Origin: Bacteroidota bacterium
GTDB taxonomy: Bacteria > Bacteroidota > Bacteroidia > Chitinophagales > Chitinophagaceae
Length of the DNA: 64,000 nt
Assembly (NCBI GenBank): GCA_016868855.1
Contig: VGFP01000001.1
Span: forward strand, 62,001-126,000
Direction: 5' to 3'
A program made the position numbers and the translations under genes. Positions 34,311 through 44,081 of the stretch are shown here, piece after piece; within the stretch, counting starts at the first letter, position 1, and each line of letters starts with the position of its first letter. The notes beneath the pieces were generated by a model. It had not been told where the DNA came from and ran no database searches. It worked only from the letters and a program-made list of their open reading frames with translations.

Positions 34311-35729
34311 TTAGGAAACCATGTTTCCAAGCAGGGTTCCTTGCGTACAATCTTTCACTTCCACCCAGACATAATCTCCAGGTTGCAATGCCTTATCTGT
34401 TTTGTCAAAAACAACGACTTTGTTTTGGCTGTTTCTTCCCATCCACTGTTTTTCATTCTTTTTGGAATTTCCTTCAATCAAGACTTCTACTTTTTTGCCG
34501 ATATCAAGCTTGTTGGTTTCAAGTGATAATTGATTCTGCAGGGAAACAATTTCTTCGAGTCGTTTCTTTTTAATCTCCATGGGAACATCATCCTTGTATC
34601 GCTTGGCAGCCAATGTACCTGGTCTTTCAGAGTACATGAACATATAACTGTATTCATACTTCGAATTACGCATGACATCCAGCGTATCCAAATGATCCTG
34701 ATCATCTTCCGTACAGAATCCTGCTATGATATCAGAGCTGATGGCACAATCCGGCATCACTTCGCGTATGCGTTTCACTTTGGCGAGGTACCATTCTCTG
34801 GTATATGTTCTGTTCATCAATTGCAATATCCTCGTAGATCCGCTTTGAAGAGGCAAATGAATGTATTTGCAGATATTGTCGTATGCTTTCATTGTCTGCA
34901 ATACTTTTTCTGTAATATCCTTTGGATGAGATGTACTGAAGCGGACACGCAACGCTGGGTTGATCTTTGCCACCTTTTCGAGCAACATAGCAAAATCAAC
35001 TGCATGATTGCTAACAGGATCTACCCAATAATAACTGTCCACATTTTGTCCCAGTAGGGTCACTTCTTTGAATCCTCGATCAAACAAATCCTTGCATTCA
35101 TCCACGATGGATGCATGATCCCTGCTTCTTTCCCTGCCCCTTGTAAAGGGTACTACACAAAAAGTGCACATATTGTTGCATCCGCGCATGATGCTGACGA
35201 ATGCAGTAATTCCATTGCTATTTATTCTTACAGGAGCGATGTCTGCATACGTTTCTTCTCTGCTCAATAAAACATTTACCGCTTTTTCACCTGTTTCAGC
35301 TTCTTCAATCAATTGAGGAAGTGTGCGATAGGCATCCGGACCAACTACGATATCTACCAGTTTTTCCTCTTCCAGCAGTTTGCTTTTGAGACGCTCAGCC
35401 ATGCAGCCCAAAACGCCAATCAAAAGTGAAGAATTGCTGCGTTTTATTTTTTTGAATTCAGTAAGTCGTTTTCTAATGGTCTGCTCAGCTTTTTCTCTGA
35501 TCGAACAGGTATTCAACAGAATTAAATTGGCTTGCTCCACATCACGCGTGGATCCAAATCCGCTGCTCTGTAAAATTGATGCAATGATTTCACTGTCACT
35601 GAAATTCATCTGACAGCCATAGCTCTCGATGTAAAAGCGTTTATTTGGAGCCGAAAGGGTATCCAATACCCCCTCGTATGCTTCGCCCTGGCGGGATTCA
35701 TCCATCACTTTTTGTTCGATCTCAAACAT
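34311..35729 (-). CDS. miaB: tRNA-2-methylthio-N6-dimethylallyladenosine synthase MiaB
   Basis: MiaB is a radical-SAM enzyme that adds a methylthio group to i6A37 of tRNAs reading U-starting codons. Domain order: UPF0004/MTTase (about 30-145, [16 protein letters not shown] with the first auxiliary-cluster Cys), radical SAM (about 170-400, [20 protein letters not shown] with the CxxxCxxC cluster) and C-terminal TRAM (about 405-470). All three N-terminal cluster Cys are present (YGC, NTCS, LGCM). A consensus promoter places transcription at about 35728, on top of the ATG at 35729, so either the mRNA is leaderless or translation starts at ATG 35705, eight codons in. Confidence 0.97.
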   Translation of the reverse strand: MFEIEQKVMDESRQGEAYEGVLDTLSAPNKRFYIESYGCQMNFSDSEIIASILQSSGFGSTRDVEQANLILLNTCSIREKAEQTIRKRLTEFKKIKRSNSSLLIGVLGCMAERLKSKLLEEEKLVDIVVGPDAYRTLPQLIEEAETGEKAVNVLLSREETYADIAPVRINSNGITAFVSIMRGCNNMCTFCVVPFTRGRERSRDHASIVDECKDLFDRGFKEVTLLGQNVDSYYWVDPVSNHAVDFAMLLEKVAKINPALRVRFSTSHPKDITEKVLQTMKAYDNICKYIHLPLQSGSTRILQLMNRTYTREWYLAKVKRIREVMPDCAISSDIIAGFCTEDDQDHLDTLDVMRNSKYEYSYMFMYSERPGTLAAKRYKDDVPMEIKKKRLEEIVSLQNQLSLETNKLDIGKKVEVLIEGNSKKNEKQWMGRNSQNKVVVFDKTDKALQPGDYVWVEVKDCTQGTLLGNMVS

Positions 35730-35733
35730 TTTG

Positions 35734-35764
35734 CAAAATTAATGAAATCGATCAATGTGACAAA
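35734..35764 (-). promoter_or_regulatory. Full consensus Bacteroidota promoter for miaB
   Basis: On the minus strand TTTG (35761-35764), exactly 19 nt, then TAATTTTG (35734-35741) fits the phylum consensus TTTG-N19-TAnnTTTG. Predicted start about 35728. Confidence 0.75.
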
Positions 35765-35774
35765 TTGTCATCTG

Positions 35775-36284
35775 TTAATTTTGAGGGAGGTAGCGCTTGG
35801 CCAACCAGGATTTCCCAAGGGGAATGATCCAGTTGTTTTGAAGGAATGCTTTGGTGGAAACGGTATTGTCAAAAAACAAGGTTTCTTCATCAATAAACTG
35901 TTTCTCCAGAGCATATTGAACCTGTTGCAATGGAAGCAGCTCTATTTTGTTTTTTACAACAAAGGCAAGATTGGTTCTTTCAAAAAGCGAGACCTGCATA
36001 GATGATTCAATCATTTTGATCATTCTCACTGAGCTGTCGGTGCTGCAACCACTGACCCCCGTTTGTTTTTCATCGGCCATGAGAATGATGAATTGACCAA
36101 AAAATAGCGTTCCAAATCCCTTGACGGGTGTACCGTGGGATGTCCATTCGCCTGCAAATTTTTCCAGTATTTTTTCAATTTCCATTGCTTCCCCAATACT
36201 GAAAAGACGATTCGATTGATAAATCCATACCCTTGATTCATCACTGAAATCTGCAGGCAATAAATGAGTATACGTCAAATTCAT
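35775..36284 (-). CDS. Conserved small protein of unknown function
   Basis: This is a cytoplasmic protein of 169 residues without signal peptide or membrane segment. I recall the family as conserved in Bacteroidota and sometimes labelled ABC transporter ATPase, but no Walker A or signature motif is present, so that label is not supported. Recognisable stretches are SRVWIYQSNRLFSIGEAMEI and FTSHG-like WTSHGTPVKGFGTLFFGQFI, then EKQFIDEETLFFDNTV. It follows the Fe-S protein gene by 1 bp and probably shares its transcript. Function unknown. Confidence 0.8.
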   Translation of the reverse strand: MNLTYTHLLPADFSDESRVWIYQSNRLFSIGEAMEIEKILEKFAGEWTSHGTPVKGFGTLFFGQFIILMADEKQTGVSGCSTDSSVRMIKMIESSMQVSLFERTNLAFVVKNKIELLPLQQVQYALEKQFIDEETLFFDNTVSTKAFLQNNWIIPLGKSWLAKRYLPQN

Positions 36285-36285
36285 G

Positions 36286-37062
36286 TTATATGGATTGTGC
36301 GATCAATTCAGCAATGTCCAATACTTTGATCTCTTCCTGTTTTTCATTGAGTTTGATGCCATCGGTCAGCATGGTATTGCAAAAGGGACAAGCAGATGCT
36401 ACCACTGATGCACCCGATGCAAGCACGTCTGATGTTCTTTCAATATTGATCCTGCTGGTTCCTTTTTCTTCTTCTTTGAACATTTGTGCACCTCCGGCAC
36501 CACAGCAAAGTCCGTTGCTCTTGCATCTTTTCATTTCAACCAACGATGCATCCAATGCTTCGATGACAGATCTTGGCGCATCATAAATTTGATTGCTTCT
36601 GCCCAAATAACAGGAATCGTGAAAGGTGATTTTCTTGCCCTTGAAGGCACCGTTTTCGTTGAGTACAATTTTCCCTTCATCAATCAATTGCTGCAGCATC
36701 GTACTGTGGTGTATGACTTCATAATGTCCGCCTAACTCTGGGTATTCATTCTTCAAAGTATTGAAGCAATGTGGACAAGCAGTCACGATTTTTTTTATTT
36801 GATACCCATTGAGCAATTGTATGTTCTGATAGGCCATCATCTGAAACTGAAATTCATTTCCCGCTCTTCTTGCAGGATCCCCTGTACACATTTCTTCTGC
36901 GCCGAGAATTGCATAGGAGATGCCTACCTTGTTCAAGATGGCAACAAAAGCCTTGGTGATGGATTGGGCCCTCGCATCAAAGCTTCCTGCACAACCCACC
37001 CAAAAAAGAATGTCGGGTTGATTGCCTTTGTTGAGTTCTTCTGACCAAATAGGGACTTTCAT
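36286..37062 (-). CDS. Fe-S oxidoreductase with two CCG domains (HdrB/GlpC-like)
   Basis: The protein (258 aa) carries two cysteine-rich CCG repeats of the type in heterodisulfide reductase subunit B, glycolate oxidase GlcF and LutA, which hold a non-cubane Fe-S cluster and pass electrons. Repeat 1 includes VGCAGSFDARAQ and TACPHCFNTLKNEYPE. Repeat 2 includes FHDSCYLGR, GLCCGAGGAQMF and SACPFCNTML. It is soluble. The start overlaps the stop of the upstream membrane Fe-S protein by 4 bp, so the two are subunits of one complex with high likelihood. The electron donor and acceptor are unknown. Confidence 0.9.
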   Translation of the reverse strand: MKVPIWSEELNKGNQPDILFWVGCAGSFDARAQSITKAFVAILNKVGISYAILGAEEMCTGDPARRAGNEFQFQMMAYQNIQLLNGYQIKKIVTACPHCFNTLKNEYPELGGHYEVIHHSTMLQQLIDEGKIVLNENGAFKGKKITFHDSCYLGRSNQIYDAPRSVIEALDASLVEMKRCKSNGLCCGAGGAQMFKEEEKGTSRINIERTSDVLASGASVVASACPFCNTMLTDGIKLNEKQEEIKVLDIAELIAQSI

Positions 37063-38384
37063 GTTGATTCTTTTGTCCAGTTGATTCTCTGATCTGGTGA
37101 AAATTTCCAGGGAGCAAAATTGTTTTCAATATTTCCAAACATGGATGTCCATTCCTGTGGGGACGAACTTTTTTCCATGATGAGGTATCTTCTTAATTCT
37201 ACAATGATATCAAGTGGATTGATGCTGACTGGACAGGCTTCCACACATGCGTTGCATGTAGTACAAGCTCGGATCTCTTCCTCAGAAATATAATCGTACA
37301 ACAAAGTTCGGTTCTCTGCTTTCCAATCTATTCCCTGATTTATTTTTGATCCAATTTCCTCCGCCCGGTCACGCGTATCCATCATGATCTTTCTTGGAGA
37401 AAGCATTTTTCCTGTTTGATTGGCCGGACAAGCTGCAGTACATCTTCCGCACTCTGTACAACTGAAAGCGTCCAATAAATTTTTCCATGACAAATCTTGG
37501 ATGTCTTTTGCGCCAAATGAAGAAGGATTTTGGTCATTTGTACCAGCTGTTGCCATTTCAGGTTGAAAGGCATACAAAACTTCTTTTTGAACTGCAGGCA
37601 TATTTTTCAACTTACCCTGTGGTTCTAATCTAGAGAAATAGGCATTCGGGAAGGCCAATATGATATGCAGATGTTTGGACCATGACAGGTAATTGAGAAA
37701 TCCCAGAACACCAAAAATGTGCAACCACCAGCAAATTCTTTCTGTGAGCACCAGTGTTTCAATTGAAAAGCGATTCATCAAGGGGTGCAACAACGAAGAA
37801 ATATAAAAGTTTCCAGTAGCATGATTGGAATAATCCCCAACGCCTCTCGACTGCAACAAAGTATCTGCTGCATTCATTTTCAAAAACAGCATCATCAGTA
37901 CAATTTCTACAACAAGGATGATGTTGGCATCCTTTGAGGGCCAGCCTCTGAGATCATTTGACCAGAGGCGTTTCACGTGAATGAGGTTTCTGCGGACGAG
38001 AAAGATTACACAAGCTACAATTACCAGTGCGGCGAGTAGCTCAAATGAATTGATGAGAAAGGAATACAAAGAAGGGATGAGACCCAGTAAAAACCGATGC
38101 GTTCCGAACAATCCATCGATCATGATTTCAATCATCTCGATGTTGATGATGATAAATCCTACATATACCAGCAAATGCAAAAAAGCGACGGTTGGATTTT
38201 TGAACATCTTTTTTTGTCCCAGTGCCAACAGGAATACATTTTTCCACCTTTGGAACGACTGATCATGCAAATCTTCTTCCTTGCCGAGCAAAATAAGCTT
38301 TCGGATCAGTGACATTCTTTTTGAAAAGAAATAGACCGCCGTTACAAGTGCTATTCCGAAAAGAATTTGTTGGAAAATTTCCAT
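37059..38384 (-). CDS. Membrane-bound 4Fe-4S ferredoxin-type oxidoreductase subunit
   Basis: The protein (441 aa) has about six hydrophobic helices in its first 270 residues, resembling a NarI/HdrE-like cytochrome b subunit with scattered His. A soluble C-terminal region holds two 4Fe-4S motifs: CTECGRCTAACPANQTGK (about residue 304) and CTTCNACVEACPVSINP (about 372). Together with the CCG protein encoded next it forms an HdrE/D-like or quinone-linked electron-transfer pair common in Bacteroidota. It is the first gene of the minus-strand block here; the gap to the divergent phosphoribosyltransferase is 53 bp. Confidence 0.88.
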   Translation of the reverse strand: MEIFQQILFGIALVTAVYFFSKRMSLIRKLILLGKEEDLHDQSFQRWKNVFLLALGQKKMFKNPTVAFLHLLVYVGFIIINIEMIEIMIDGLFGTHRFLLGLIPSLYSFLINSFELLAALVIVACVIFLVRRNLIHVKRLWSNDLRGWPSKDANIILVVEIVLMMLFLKMNAADTLLQSRGVGDYSNHATGNFYISSLLHPLMNRFSIETLVLTERICWWLHIFGVLGFLNYLSWSKHLHIILAFPNAYFSRLEPQGKLKNMPAVQKEVLYAFQPEMATAGTNDQNPSSFGAKDIQDLSWKNLLDAFSCTECGRCTAACPANQTGKMLSPRKIMMDTRDRAEEIGSKINQGIDWKAENRTLLYDYISEEEIRACTTCNACVEACPVSINPLDIIVELRRYLIMEKSSSPQEWTSMFGNIENNFAPWKFSPDQRINWTKEST

Positions 38385-38437
38385 GCAAAAAATTAGATAT
38401 GCTAAATTACACGATGTATGATTAAAACAATGTCAAA

Positions 38438-38932
38438 ATGAACAAGAAATATATACTTACTGCAGAAAAAGCTCACATGAAACTGAGGCGCATAGCGTTT
38501 CAGATACTGGAACGAAATACCCATTTGAATTCATTGCACATTGCAGGGATCAAAGAGAATGGGTACCTGCTGGCCTTGGAATTGAAAAAAATCCTGGAAG
38601 AAATATCAAGCTTTCAAATAGAACTCTCATCCATCGAATTGGATAAATCCAATCCGATTGACTGTAAGCTTGATGCATCGGTTGATTATCAGAATAAGAA
38701 TGTACTGATCGTGGATGACGTGGTCAACAGTGGTAAAGCCATGCTGCATGCCATCCATCCCATACTGGCCTTATCACCTCATCAAATCCAAACAGTTACC
38801 CTGGTTGAAAGAAGTTACAAGACCTATCCAGTGCATGTAGACTATGTAGGTGTTTCATTGGCCACCACGCTGGAGGATCATATTTCAGTCATTTTCAAAG
38901 ATGGAATATTGCAGGGCGCTTATTTAGCATAG
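38438..38932 (+). CDS. Phosphoribosyltransferase-family protein (PyrR-like)
   Basis: The 164-residue protein has the type I PRTase fold: a flexible N-terminal hood (IAFQILERN, LHIAGIKENGYLLALEL) and the PRPP-binding motif NVLIVDDVVNSGKAMLHAI (about residues 87-105), with the paired acidic residues in VDDV. It resembles bifunctional PyrR (uracil PRTase and pyrimidine regulator) in length and hood sequence, but no pyr genes are near and no RNA-binding feature can be confirmed. A nucleobase salvage enzyme is the safe description. Confidence 0.82.
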   Translation: MNKKYILTAEKAHMKLRRIAFQILERNTHLNSLHIAGIKENGYLLALELKKILEEISSFQIELSSIELDKSNPIDCKLDASVDYQNKNVLIVDDVVNSGKAMLHAIHPILALSPHQIQTVTLVERSYKTYPVHVDYVGVSLATTLEDHISVIFKDGILQGAYLA

Positions 38933-38951
38933 GCTTCTCAGGCTCAATTGT

Positions 38952-38959
38952 TATTTTTG
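38952..38959 (+). promoter_or_regulatory. Bacteroidota -7 element for the phosphohexomutase gene
   Basis: TATTTTTG matches TAnnTTTG exactly and ends 13 bp before the ATG at 38973. Predicted transcript start about 38965. Confidence 0.5.
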
Positions 38960-38972
38960 CAAAAATCAATAT

Positions 38973-40700
38973 ATGGAACAGGCAATTGCACATAAGGTTG
39001 ATCAATGGTTGAATGGTAACTACGATGAAGCTACAAAATCGGAGATACGTCGTTTGCAAACCGAGCAACCCAATGAATTGGCAGATGCCTTTTACAAAAA
39101 CCTTGAATTTGGGACAGGCGGACTCCGCGGAGTCATGGGAGTTGGAACCAACAGAATCAACCAATACACTGTGGGCATTGCAACACAGGGATTTGCCAAT
39201 TACCTGATAAAAATGTTTCCTCAGCAGCAATTGCGCATTGCCGTAGCGCACGACAGCCGCAACAACAGCCGTCTATTTGCTGAGATCACTGCCAATGTAA
39301 TGGCTGCCAATGGCATTCAGGTTTTTCTTTTTGAGGCTTTGCGTCCAACACCAGAATTGTCTTTCACTATCCGCCATCAATCATGTCATGGTGGTGTAGT
39401 GTGTACCGCATCACATAATCCCAAAGAATACAATGGTTACAAAGCCTATTTCAACGACGGTGGACAATTGGTTCCGCCACATGATAAAAACGTGATTGTC
39501 CAGGTAGAAAAAATAGCCAGCGTGGATGATGTTAAATGGAAAGGGGGTGAACACAATATTCATCTCATTGGTGAAGAAATGGACAAAGCATATGTCGACA
39601 TGGTGAAAGGACTCAGCGTGTATCCGGAAGTAATCGAAAAACAAAAAGACCTCAAGATCGTATATACACCCATACATGGTACAGGTATCACCCTGGTGCC
39701 GAGGGTATTGCAAACATATGGTTTTGAGAACATCGTTTTGGTCGATGAACAAATTGAACCCAACGGAAACTTTCCAACAGTTGTATATCCCAATCCTGAG
39801 GAAAGTGAAGCCATGAGCTTGGGGCTCCAAAAAGCAGAGAAGATCGATGCAGATATATTGCTCGGTACAGATCCCGATGCAGACCGAGTAGGTATTGGGG
39901 TCAAAGATCACCACGGAAAATGGGTGCTGATGAACGGCAACCAAACGGCAGTCCTTGCTTTCAATTATCTGATCGAAGCAAGAAAGAAAAAAGGAATAGC
40001 AAAAGAAAATGACATGGTGGTAAAAACAATTGTGACCACCGATATGATCGATATCATTGCTTCCAGAAATAATATCAATTGTTACAGTGTGCTGACTGGT
40101 TTCAAATGGATTGCAGAATTGATCAAATCAAAGGAAGCAACTGAAAATTATGTGATAGGAGGAGAGGAGTCATACGGACTCATGATTGGCAACCAGCTGA
40201 GGGACAAAGATGCAGTCAGTGCAGTTGCCATCTTGTGTGAAATGGCAGCCTATGAAAAGGATGCAGGTAAAACACTTTTTTCAAAGTTGATTGAGCTATA
40301 CCTTAAATATGGTTTATTCAGAGAACACTTGATTTCTATCACCAAGAAGGGAAGAGACGGACAGGCACAGATTGCAGCCATGATGGAGCAATACAGGTCA
40401 GCTCCGCCATCTACTTTGGGAGGAGTCAAAGTCGTGGGACTCTATGACTATGAGAAAAAGGAAGCAAAAGACCTCAACAACGGTCAGGTCTGCAGCATTG
40501 ATCTGCCAAAAAGCAATGTACTTCAATTTGTGTTGGAGGATGGAAGCAAAGTGAGTGCAAGGCCATCTGGAACAGAGCCTAAAATAAAATTTTATTTCAG
40601 TGTGCAAGGCAAGCTTGAGAAAGCATCGGATTTTGATCATTCCTGGAAACAAGCAGGTGATAAAATTGACGCCATCATTCGTGACCTGGGATTGAATTGA
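38973..40700 (+). CDS. Phospho-sugar mutase (phosphoglucomutase/phosphomannomutase family)
   Basis: It interconverts hexose 1- and 6-phosphates through a phosphoserine. The 575-residue protein has the four-domain alpha-D-phosphohexomutase layout: the active-site serine loop VCTASHNPKEYNGYKAYF, the metal-binding loop GTDPDADRVGIG, the sugar-specificity loop GGEESYGLMIG (type of PGM2/PgcA), and the phosphate-binding SARPSGTEPKIKFYF near the end. The length and GEESYG loop favour phosphoglucomutase activity, possibly with phosphopentomutase activity. It could supply glucose-1-phosphate for glycogen or envelope sugars. Confidence 0.93.
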   Translation: MEQAIAHKVDQWLNGNYDEATKSEIRRLQTEQPNELADAFYKNLEFGTGGLRGVMGVGTNRINQYTVGIATQGFANYLIKMFPQQQLRIAVAHDSRNNSRLFAEITANVMAANGIQVFLFEALRPTPELSFTIRHQSCHGGVVCTASHNPKEYNGYKAYFNDGGQLVPPHDKNVIVQVEKIASVDDVKWKGGEHNIHLIGEEMDKAYVDMVKGLSVYPEVIEKQKDLKIVYTPIHGTGITLVPRVLQTYGFENIVLVDEQIEPNGNFPTVVYPNPEESEAMSLGLQKAEKIDADILLGTDPDADRVGIGVKDHHGKWVLMNGNQTAVLAFNYLIEARKKKGIAKENDMVVKTIVTTDMIDIIASRNNINCYSVLTGFKWIAELIKSKEATENYVIGGEESYGLMIGNQLRDKDAVSAVAILCEMAAYEKDAGKTLFSKLIELYLKYGLFREHLISITKKGRDGQAQIAAMMEQYRSAPPSTLGGVKVVGLYDYEKKEAKDLNNGQVCSIDLPKSNVLQFVLEDGSKVSARPSGTEPKIKFYFSVQGKLEKASDFDHSWKQAGDKIDAIIRDLGLN

Positions 40701-40716
40701 GTGAAAAGGATAATAC

Positions 40717-41373
40717 ATGAGAACAACTGAGGATAGTTATCTACACAAGGGATTGAGAAAAAAATTGGTTGATCAAATCAAAGAAAAAGGAATCACTGAT
40801 CAGGCAGTATTACAAGCCATCCTCCATGTGCCACGTCATTTTTTTCTTGATTCTGCTTTTGAAAAGCAGGCATATGAGGACCGGGCATTTCCTATAGGCC
40901 AAGATCAAACCATTTCACAACCTTATACTGTCGCCTATCAAACACAATTGCTTCAGGTGAAACCATTTGAGAAAATTTTGGAGGTAGGAACAGGGAGTGC
41001 CTATCAGGCATCAATATTGGCAGAATTAAAGGCGAAGGTATATACCATTGAAAGACAGAAAAAATTATACGATGCAAACAAAGAGTTTGCTTTTTTGAAA
41101 AAATATCCAACGCTGCAAATGTTTTATGGGGATGGTTTCGAGGGACTCCCAACCTATGTGCCATTCGACAAGGTGTTGATTACAGCAGCCGCACCTTTTG
41201 TTCCAGAAAAACTCATTGCACAATTGAAGCCAGGAGGCATGATGGTATTGCCATTGGATGAAAATGATATGCAGCGGATGCACCGCATCACCAAAATGGA
41301 AGATGGAAGTCTGGTTGAAGAAAAATTTGATCAATTTTCTTTTGTGCCCATGCTGGTGGGGAAAAGAGAATAA
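40717..41373 (+). CDS. pcm: Protein-L-isoaspartate O-methyltransferase
   Basis: It methylates isoaspartyl residues formed in ageing proteins so that they revert to aspartate, using SAM. The 218-residue protein contains the family motif DQTISQPYTVAYQTQLL (about residues 61-77), SAM-binding motif I ILEVGTGSAYQASILAEL (about 87-104), and the post-I acidic YTIERQ. Length and motif order are normal. It follows the mutase by 16 bp. A hairpin terminator shared with the convergent receptor gene lies just downstream. Confidence 0.94.
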   Translation: MRTTEDSYLHKGLRKKLVDQIKEKGITDQAVLQAILHVPRHFFLDSAFEKQAYEDRAFPIGQDQTISQPYTVAYQTQLLQVKPFEKILEVGTGSAYQASILAELKAKVYTIERQKKLYDANKEFAFLKKYPTLQMFYGDGFEGLPTYVPFDKVLITAAAPFVPEKLIAQLKPGGMMVLPLDENDMQRMHRITKMEDGSLVEEKFDQFSFVPMLVGKRE

Positions 41374-41394
41374 AAAAAGCCGCTTTTCAGCGGC
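41372..41394 (-). terminator. Intrinsic terminator of the beta-barrel receptor gene (weakly bidirectional)
   Basis: gccgct (41379-41384) pairs with agcggc (41389-41394) around TTTC. The A-run at 41372-41378 gives a T-run on the minus strand, so it terminates the minus-strand gene ending at 41402. On the plus side the T-tract is interrupted, so termination of pcm is weaker. Confidence 0.75.
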
Positions 41395-41401
41395 CTGTAT
41401 T

Positions 41402-43999
41402 TTATTGTTGCATGTTCATTCCTTCCTGCATTCCGTCGGCACCAGCCTTGGTATTTTTTCTCTTAAACAAACTTGCATCCACTTTACCAAATCGATAGCT
41501 AAAGTTGACTCTCATCACTTGCCAATCTCTTCTTCTGCTGTTGGTTTGTGTAAAATATTGTGATGAGGAGTATGATCCAAAGATTTTCGTTTTGAACATG
41601 TCATTCATGCTGAAGGTGAGGGAACCTCTTTTCTCCTTGAGAAAATCTTTTCTCAAGGCAAACTCAAATCCATAATTCGGCATTACATATCCCTGTGCAG
41701 TAGTCTGGGTAAATCCTCCCCAGCCTCCGCCACCTCCACCCATCGGTCCACCGCCGCCGCCTCTGCCACCGCCTCCGCCACTGTTCTGCGGAAGAATAGA
41801 TTTACTACGATAATCACCTGTGAGTTGCAAAGTAAAGCTGGATGGAAGTTTGATGTTCATATTGACTTTTCCAAAGAAACTCCACAAAGAGTTGTTGAGA
41901 TCTACTTGCAGGTTAGAGCTGTTGATGCTTGAATTGAATACATTCAGATTGGTGGTTGTTTCAAGCCATTTTGTGATGGGGTTTCTTGAGGTCAATTCGA
42001 GTCCGTATGCTCTGCTGCTGTTTGCATTGATGTATGTATTGATCAATACGTCCTTGCTTGAAACCGTGCTGGCTTCCTTGACCTGGAACCTGGTTATCAG
42101 ATTATCCGTCTGTTTGAAATAACCTGAGAAAAAGAGTCCATGGTTGCCTTTCATGGAAATCTGATAATTCAATTCCATCGAGTTGGTGAATTCAGGAACC
42201 AGATCCGGATTACCTCTGTTGATGTTCAGAGAATCTGTGTAATCTATGAAGGGAAGTATTTGAAAGAAATTAGGACGATTGATTTTTCTGGCATAGCTGA
42301 ATTGGAGATCCTGTGATGGAGAAATCTGATGTGTAAAATTCAAGCTTGGGAAAAGGCTGAATGGATAGCTATTGGAAAATTCATTTCCATTGGTGAGCAA
42401 TGTTCCGGAATATTTGGAGTTCTCCACACGCAACCCAACCTGATAGTTTGTTTTCTTGCCAACCACATTGGAATAGGTAGTATAAGCTGCCAACACACGG
42501 TCATTGAATTTGTAATTGGCATTGATTGAAAATACCGGTAGTCCATTTATATAGTTCAGGTTTTCACTTTGAAAATCTCTCACAGCAGCTCTTGCGCCCA
42601 TTTCAATTTTGGATTGGGCACTGAGTGGATTGGAAAAATCAACCTGTGCAGTATTGAAGGTATTGCCACCTTTTCCTTCCTGTGCTTGGTTGATTGGTTT
42701 ACCTTTGGCGATACTGTTTACATCAAAATATTGTGTATTGAATCCACCCCCATTGCTATTGTTACTATTATTCAAGTTCAAGTCAGCCGTCAACTCTTTG
42801 CCGGGCTTTGCAAACAGGTGTTTAAAACCTACGGTAGCACCGTAATTCTTGAATCTGCTTTCAAAATCTGTTACGCGTTCAGAAAAAATGGTTTTGGCCC
42901 CGGATGCAAAAAGTGTATCGGTTTGGATGGACAGCAAATCGGTGTTACCGAATTTTCCCTGCACAAAATTTCCTGCAAGGGTGATCGTGTTTCTGTTATC
43001 TATGAAGTAGTCAAGTCCAGCACGGTTGAAATTGAAGAAACCATTGTTGATTGGATTGTTGTTTTGGGTATAGCGAATGGTGGGGGTGTAGAAAAATTCA
43101 TCTCTCACAGATTCACCTGTTCCAATTGATTTTCTCCTGTTATACATGGAGCTCACGAAAAAATTGATTTTATCCTGCTTCACATTCAGATCTCCTCCAA
43201 CATTCGGCATGGCTCGCGTATCAATTCCAGTTCTGATATTTCCGTTGTAACCGACTTTTCTGTTTTTCTTTAAGATGATATTGATGATACCTGCAGTACC
43301 GCCAGATGCATCGTATTTGGCAGAGGGGTTGGTGATCAGCTCAACACTTTGAATGGCATCGGATGGGATTTGATCCAATGAAAGATTGGTTGGTCTTCCG
43401 TCCACAAAAATAGTGGGGGATGCATTCCTCAATGAAACATTGCCGTCAATATCTACATCAACACCTGGAATATTCTTCATCAACTCTGTTGCTGTTTGTC
43501 CTGTTGATACAAGGTTTCTTTCAACATTGAAAATTTTTCTGTCAACCCCCATTTGCATGAAAGGTTTTGTTGCGACCACCTTGATTTCTTCCAATTGCTT
43601 TGCATCCTGTTCTAATTTTATATTGCCGAGATCCACGTCAAAATTGGGGGCTTGAAATTTGACTGATTTTTCGAATGTGATGTATCCAATGGCAGTGATT
43701 TTCAGTTTCATTTCGCCGCTCACAGGGAGGTTCTCGAGACTAAAATCACCATTTGCTTTTGTCAGTTGTCCTGAAACAATGGTTTCTGTTTTCTCTTTGG
43801 TCTGGGGATTGACTTTTATTTGTGTCAATTGAACAGATGAGGCGTCAATGCCTTTGTTGGTGTTTCCATCCACAATTCTTCCATAAAAACGGCCATTTGC
43901 AGAGAAACCTCCGCCTCGATATCCCGCCGGCGGTTGGGCAAAACTGTAAGAAAGGGAGCAAATAAGAAAAATTCCTAATATTTTGATCGTGCGTGTCAT
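41402..43999 (-). CDS. TonB-dependent/outer-membrane beta-barrel family protein with Gly-rich insertion
   Basis: The protein (865 aa) has a signal peptide (about 1-21), a short RGGGFSANGRFYGRI start, a carboxypeptidase-like regulatory domain (about 35-125), a plug domain with MKNIPGVDVDIDGNVSLRNA and FVDGRPTNLSLDQIPSDAIQ, and a barrel of the OMP_b-brl_3 type (NPSAKYDASGGTAGIINIIL is diagnostic). A glycine-rich stretch (about residues 740-770, plus-strand 41700-41790; pattern GGGGGRGGGGG) interrupts one barrel region, probably an external or periplasmic loop. The substrate is unknown. It is monocistronic with a terminator at its end. Confidence 0.9.
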   Translation of the reverse strand: MTRTIKILGIFLICSLSYSFAQPPAGYRGGGFSANGRFYGRIVDGNTNKGIDASSVQLTQIKVNPQTKEKTETIVSGQLTKANGDFSLENLPVSGEMKLKITAIGYITFEKSVKFQAPNFDVDLGNIKLEQDAKQLEEIKVVATKPFMQMGVDRKIFNVERNLVSTGQTATELMKNIPGVDVDIDGNVSLRNASPTIFVDGRPTNLSLDQIPSDAIQSVELITNPSAKYDASGGTAGIINIILKKNRKVGYNGNIRTGIDTRAMPNVGGDLNVKQDKINFFVSSMYNRRKSIGTGESVRDEFFYTPTIRYTQNNNPINNGFFNFNRAGLDYFIDNRNTITLAGNFVQGKFGNTDLLSIQTDTLFASGAKTIFSERVTDFESRFKNYGATVGFKHLFAKPGKELTADLNLNNSNNSNGGGFNTQYFDVNSIAKGKPINQAQEGKGGNTFNTAQVDFSNPLSAQSKIEMGARAAVRDFQSENLNYINGLPVFSINANYKFNDRVLAAYTTYSNVVGKKTNYQVGLRVENSKYSGTLLTNGNEFSNSYPFSLFPSLNFTHQISPSQDLQFSYARKINRPNFFQILPFIDYTDSLNINRGNPDLVPEFTNSMELNYQISMKGNHGLFFSGYFKQTDNLITRFQVKEASTVSSKDVLINTYINANSSRAYGLELTSRNPITKWLETTTNLNVFNSSINSSNLQVDLNNSLWSFFGKVNMNIKLPSSFTLQLTGDYRSKSILPQNSGGGGGRGGGGGPMGGGGGGWGGFTQTTAQGYVMPNYGFEFALRKDFLKEKRGSLTFSMNDMFKTKIFGSYSSSQYFTQTNSRRRDWQVMRVNFSYRFGKVDASLFKRKNTKAGADGMQEGMNMQQ

Positions 44000-44081
44000 T
44001 TATGGCATTTTAGATGTCATGTAAGCTTGATTCCTTCGAAAACGGGGAGGAATAAATGTTAAAACAAATGCAATAACAGCA

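Noticed and set aside
39411-39944. 177-codon minus-strand frame
   Set aside because: It lies opposite the phosphohexomutase active-site region, which is clearly coding.
42569-43129. 186-codon plus-strand frame
   Set aside because: It is antisense to the beta-barrel receptor gene and has a Cys-rich, shadow-like composition.
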